From the NCBI RefSeq assembly GCF_037997115.1, contig NZ_CP150484.1:1906860-1970859 (forward strand): DNA of 64,000 nucleotides, written 5' to 3'. How positions within the stretch are numbered: position 1 is the stretch's first letter; each line of letters opens with the position of its first letter. The position numbers were made by a program, and so were the translations under genes. This document shows positions 63,593 to 64,000 of the stretch, in pieces. The DNA is from Amycolatopsis coloradensis (GTDB lineage: Bacteria; Actinomycetota; Actinomycetes; Mycobacteriales; Pseudonocardiaceae). The notes beneath the pieces were generated by a model. The model had not been told where the DNA came from. It worked only from the letters and a program-made list of their open reading frames with translations, and ran no database searches.

Positions 63593-64000
63593 ATGAGAGA
63601 ACTTTCGGTTGTCGGCGGCGGGGTCATCGGCCTCTCGGTCGCTTGGCGCGCGTCCGCGCGCGGCCATCGCGTCACCGTGTACGACCCTGAGCCGGGGCGC
63701 GGCGCGTCGTGGCTCGCGGGCGGCATGCTCGCGCCTGTCACCGAGGCATGGCCAGGCGAGGAAGACGTCCTCAAGCTCGGCGAAGCGTCGCTGCGGCGCT
63801 GGCCCGATTTCGCCCGCGACCTGGCGGAAGAGGGTGCGGACCCGGGTCTTTCGCCGCACGGCACGCTCGTCGTCGCACTGGACAGCGCCGACGCGGGCAA
63901 CCTCGAAATGCTCGCCGCGTACCTCGCCGAGCTGGGCCGCGAGGTCGAGCGGCTGACCGGCCGCGAGGTCCGCCGCGCCGAACCCGGCCTCGCCGGGTCC
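63593..64000 (+). CDS. thiO: Glycine oxidase ThiO (5' part; continues beyond window)
   Basis: 136 codons to the right edge. The N-terminus is an FAD-binding Rossmann motif (LSVVGGGVIGLSVAWRA) followed by VTVYDPEPGRGASWLAGGML and APVTEAW, typical of ThiO. The enzyme oxidises glycine to iminoglycine for the thiazole ring of thiamine. Its position right after a TPP riboswitch and opposite thiE supports the call. Other thi genes would be expected just outside the window. Confidence 0.95.
   Translation, partial: MRELSVVGGGVIGLSVAWRASARGHRVTVYDPEPGRGASWLAGGMLAPVTEAWPGEEDVLKLGEASLRRWPDFARDLAEEGADPGLSPHGTLVVALDSADAGNLEMLAAYLAELGREVERLTGREVRRAEPGLAGS

Overview
The window reads as chromosomal DNA from a high-GC filamentous actinobacterium, most likely a Pseudonocardiales member close to Amycolatopsis. 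This is an inference from gene content (germacradienol/geosmin-type terpene cyclase, AfsR/SARP regulator, DasR-type GntR regulator with a dre-like site, ectABCD, ECF42-type sigma factor, ArfA-like OmpA protein, mycothiol-dependent-type DinB protein), dense packing, and frequent GTG/TTG and apparently leaderless starts. I saw no insertion sequence, prophage, CRISPR array, rRNA or tRNA.

Layout. 1-3.6 kb: the start of a fasciclin lipoprotein, remains of a molybdopterin oxidoreductase and of a small secreted protein, and a sigma/membrane-protein pair. 3.6-9.4 kb: a GT-C-like membrane protein, a decayed small membrane protein, an ArsR-SRPBCC fusion with a multi-half-site operator, a DUF3800-like protein and the geosmin-type synthase. 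9.4-18.6 kb: a GH64 glucanase, three sigma factors, two GAF-ANTAR proteins, a LysR regulator, an Rsm22-like methyltransferase, a DGPF protein and an SNase-like protein. 18.6-27.2 kb: an IclR-lactate permease operon, a CoA-binding protein, two FAH-type hydratase/decarboxylase genes, a hydrolase and an ABC exporter. 27.5-36.4 kb: an aerobic benzoyl-CoA (box) cluster boxC-boxB-benzoate-CoA ligase without boxA, then a divergent mhqR / mhqO-mhqD-like quinone-detoxification locus, a dipeptidase and a LapA-like protein. 36.4-44 kb: an AraC regulator, a PNPOx-like protein, a DinB-like enzyme, an Abi-alpha/DUF445 pair and a patatin. 44.2-47.4 kb: the ectoine/hydroxyectoine operon ectABCD. 47.4-55.3 kb: a structured intergenic region, an AfsR/SARP regulator, an uncharacterised translationally coupled pair (51.7-53.1 kb), an ArfA/ArfB-like pair and an SGNH hydrolase. 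55.6-64 kb: a DUF3159 protein, a DasR-type regulator divergent from SIS/NagK-like genes, an MFS exporter, a threonine dehydratase, and thiE divergent from a TPP-riboswitch-controlled thiO that runs off the window.

The noncoding signals most worth following are a family of palindromic repeats next to stop codons (17.1, 32.66, 40.8 and 62.7 kb), other long hairpins at 27.3, 47.8 and 54.4 kb, and a possible terminated small RNA downstream of ectD. No unmistakably new multi-gene system is visible. The best protein-level candidate is the pair at 51.7-53.1 kb.
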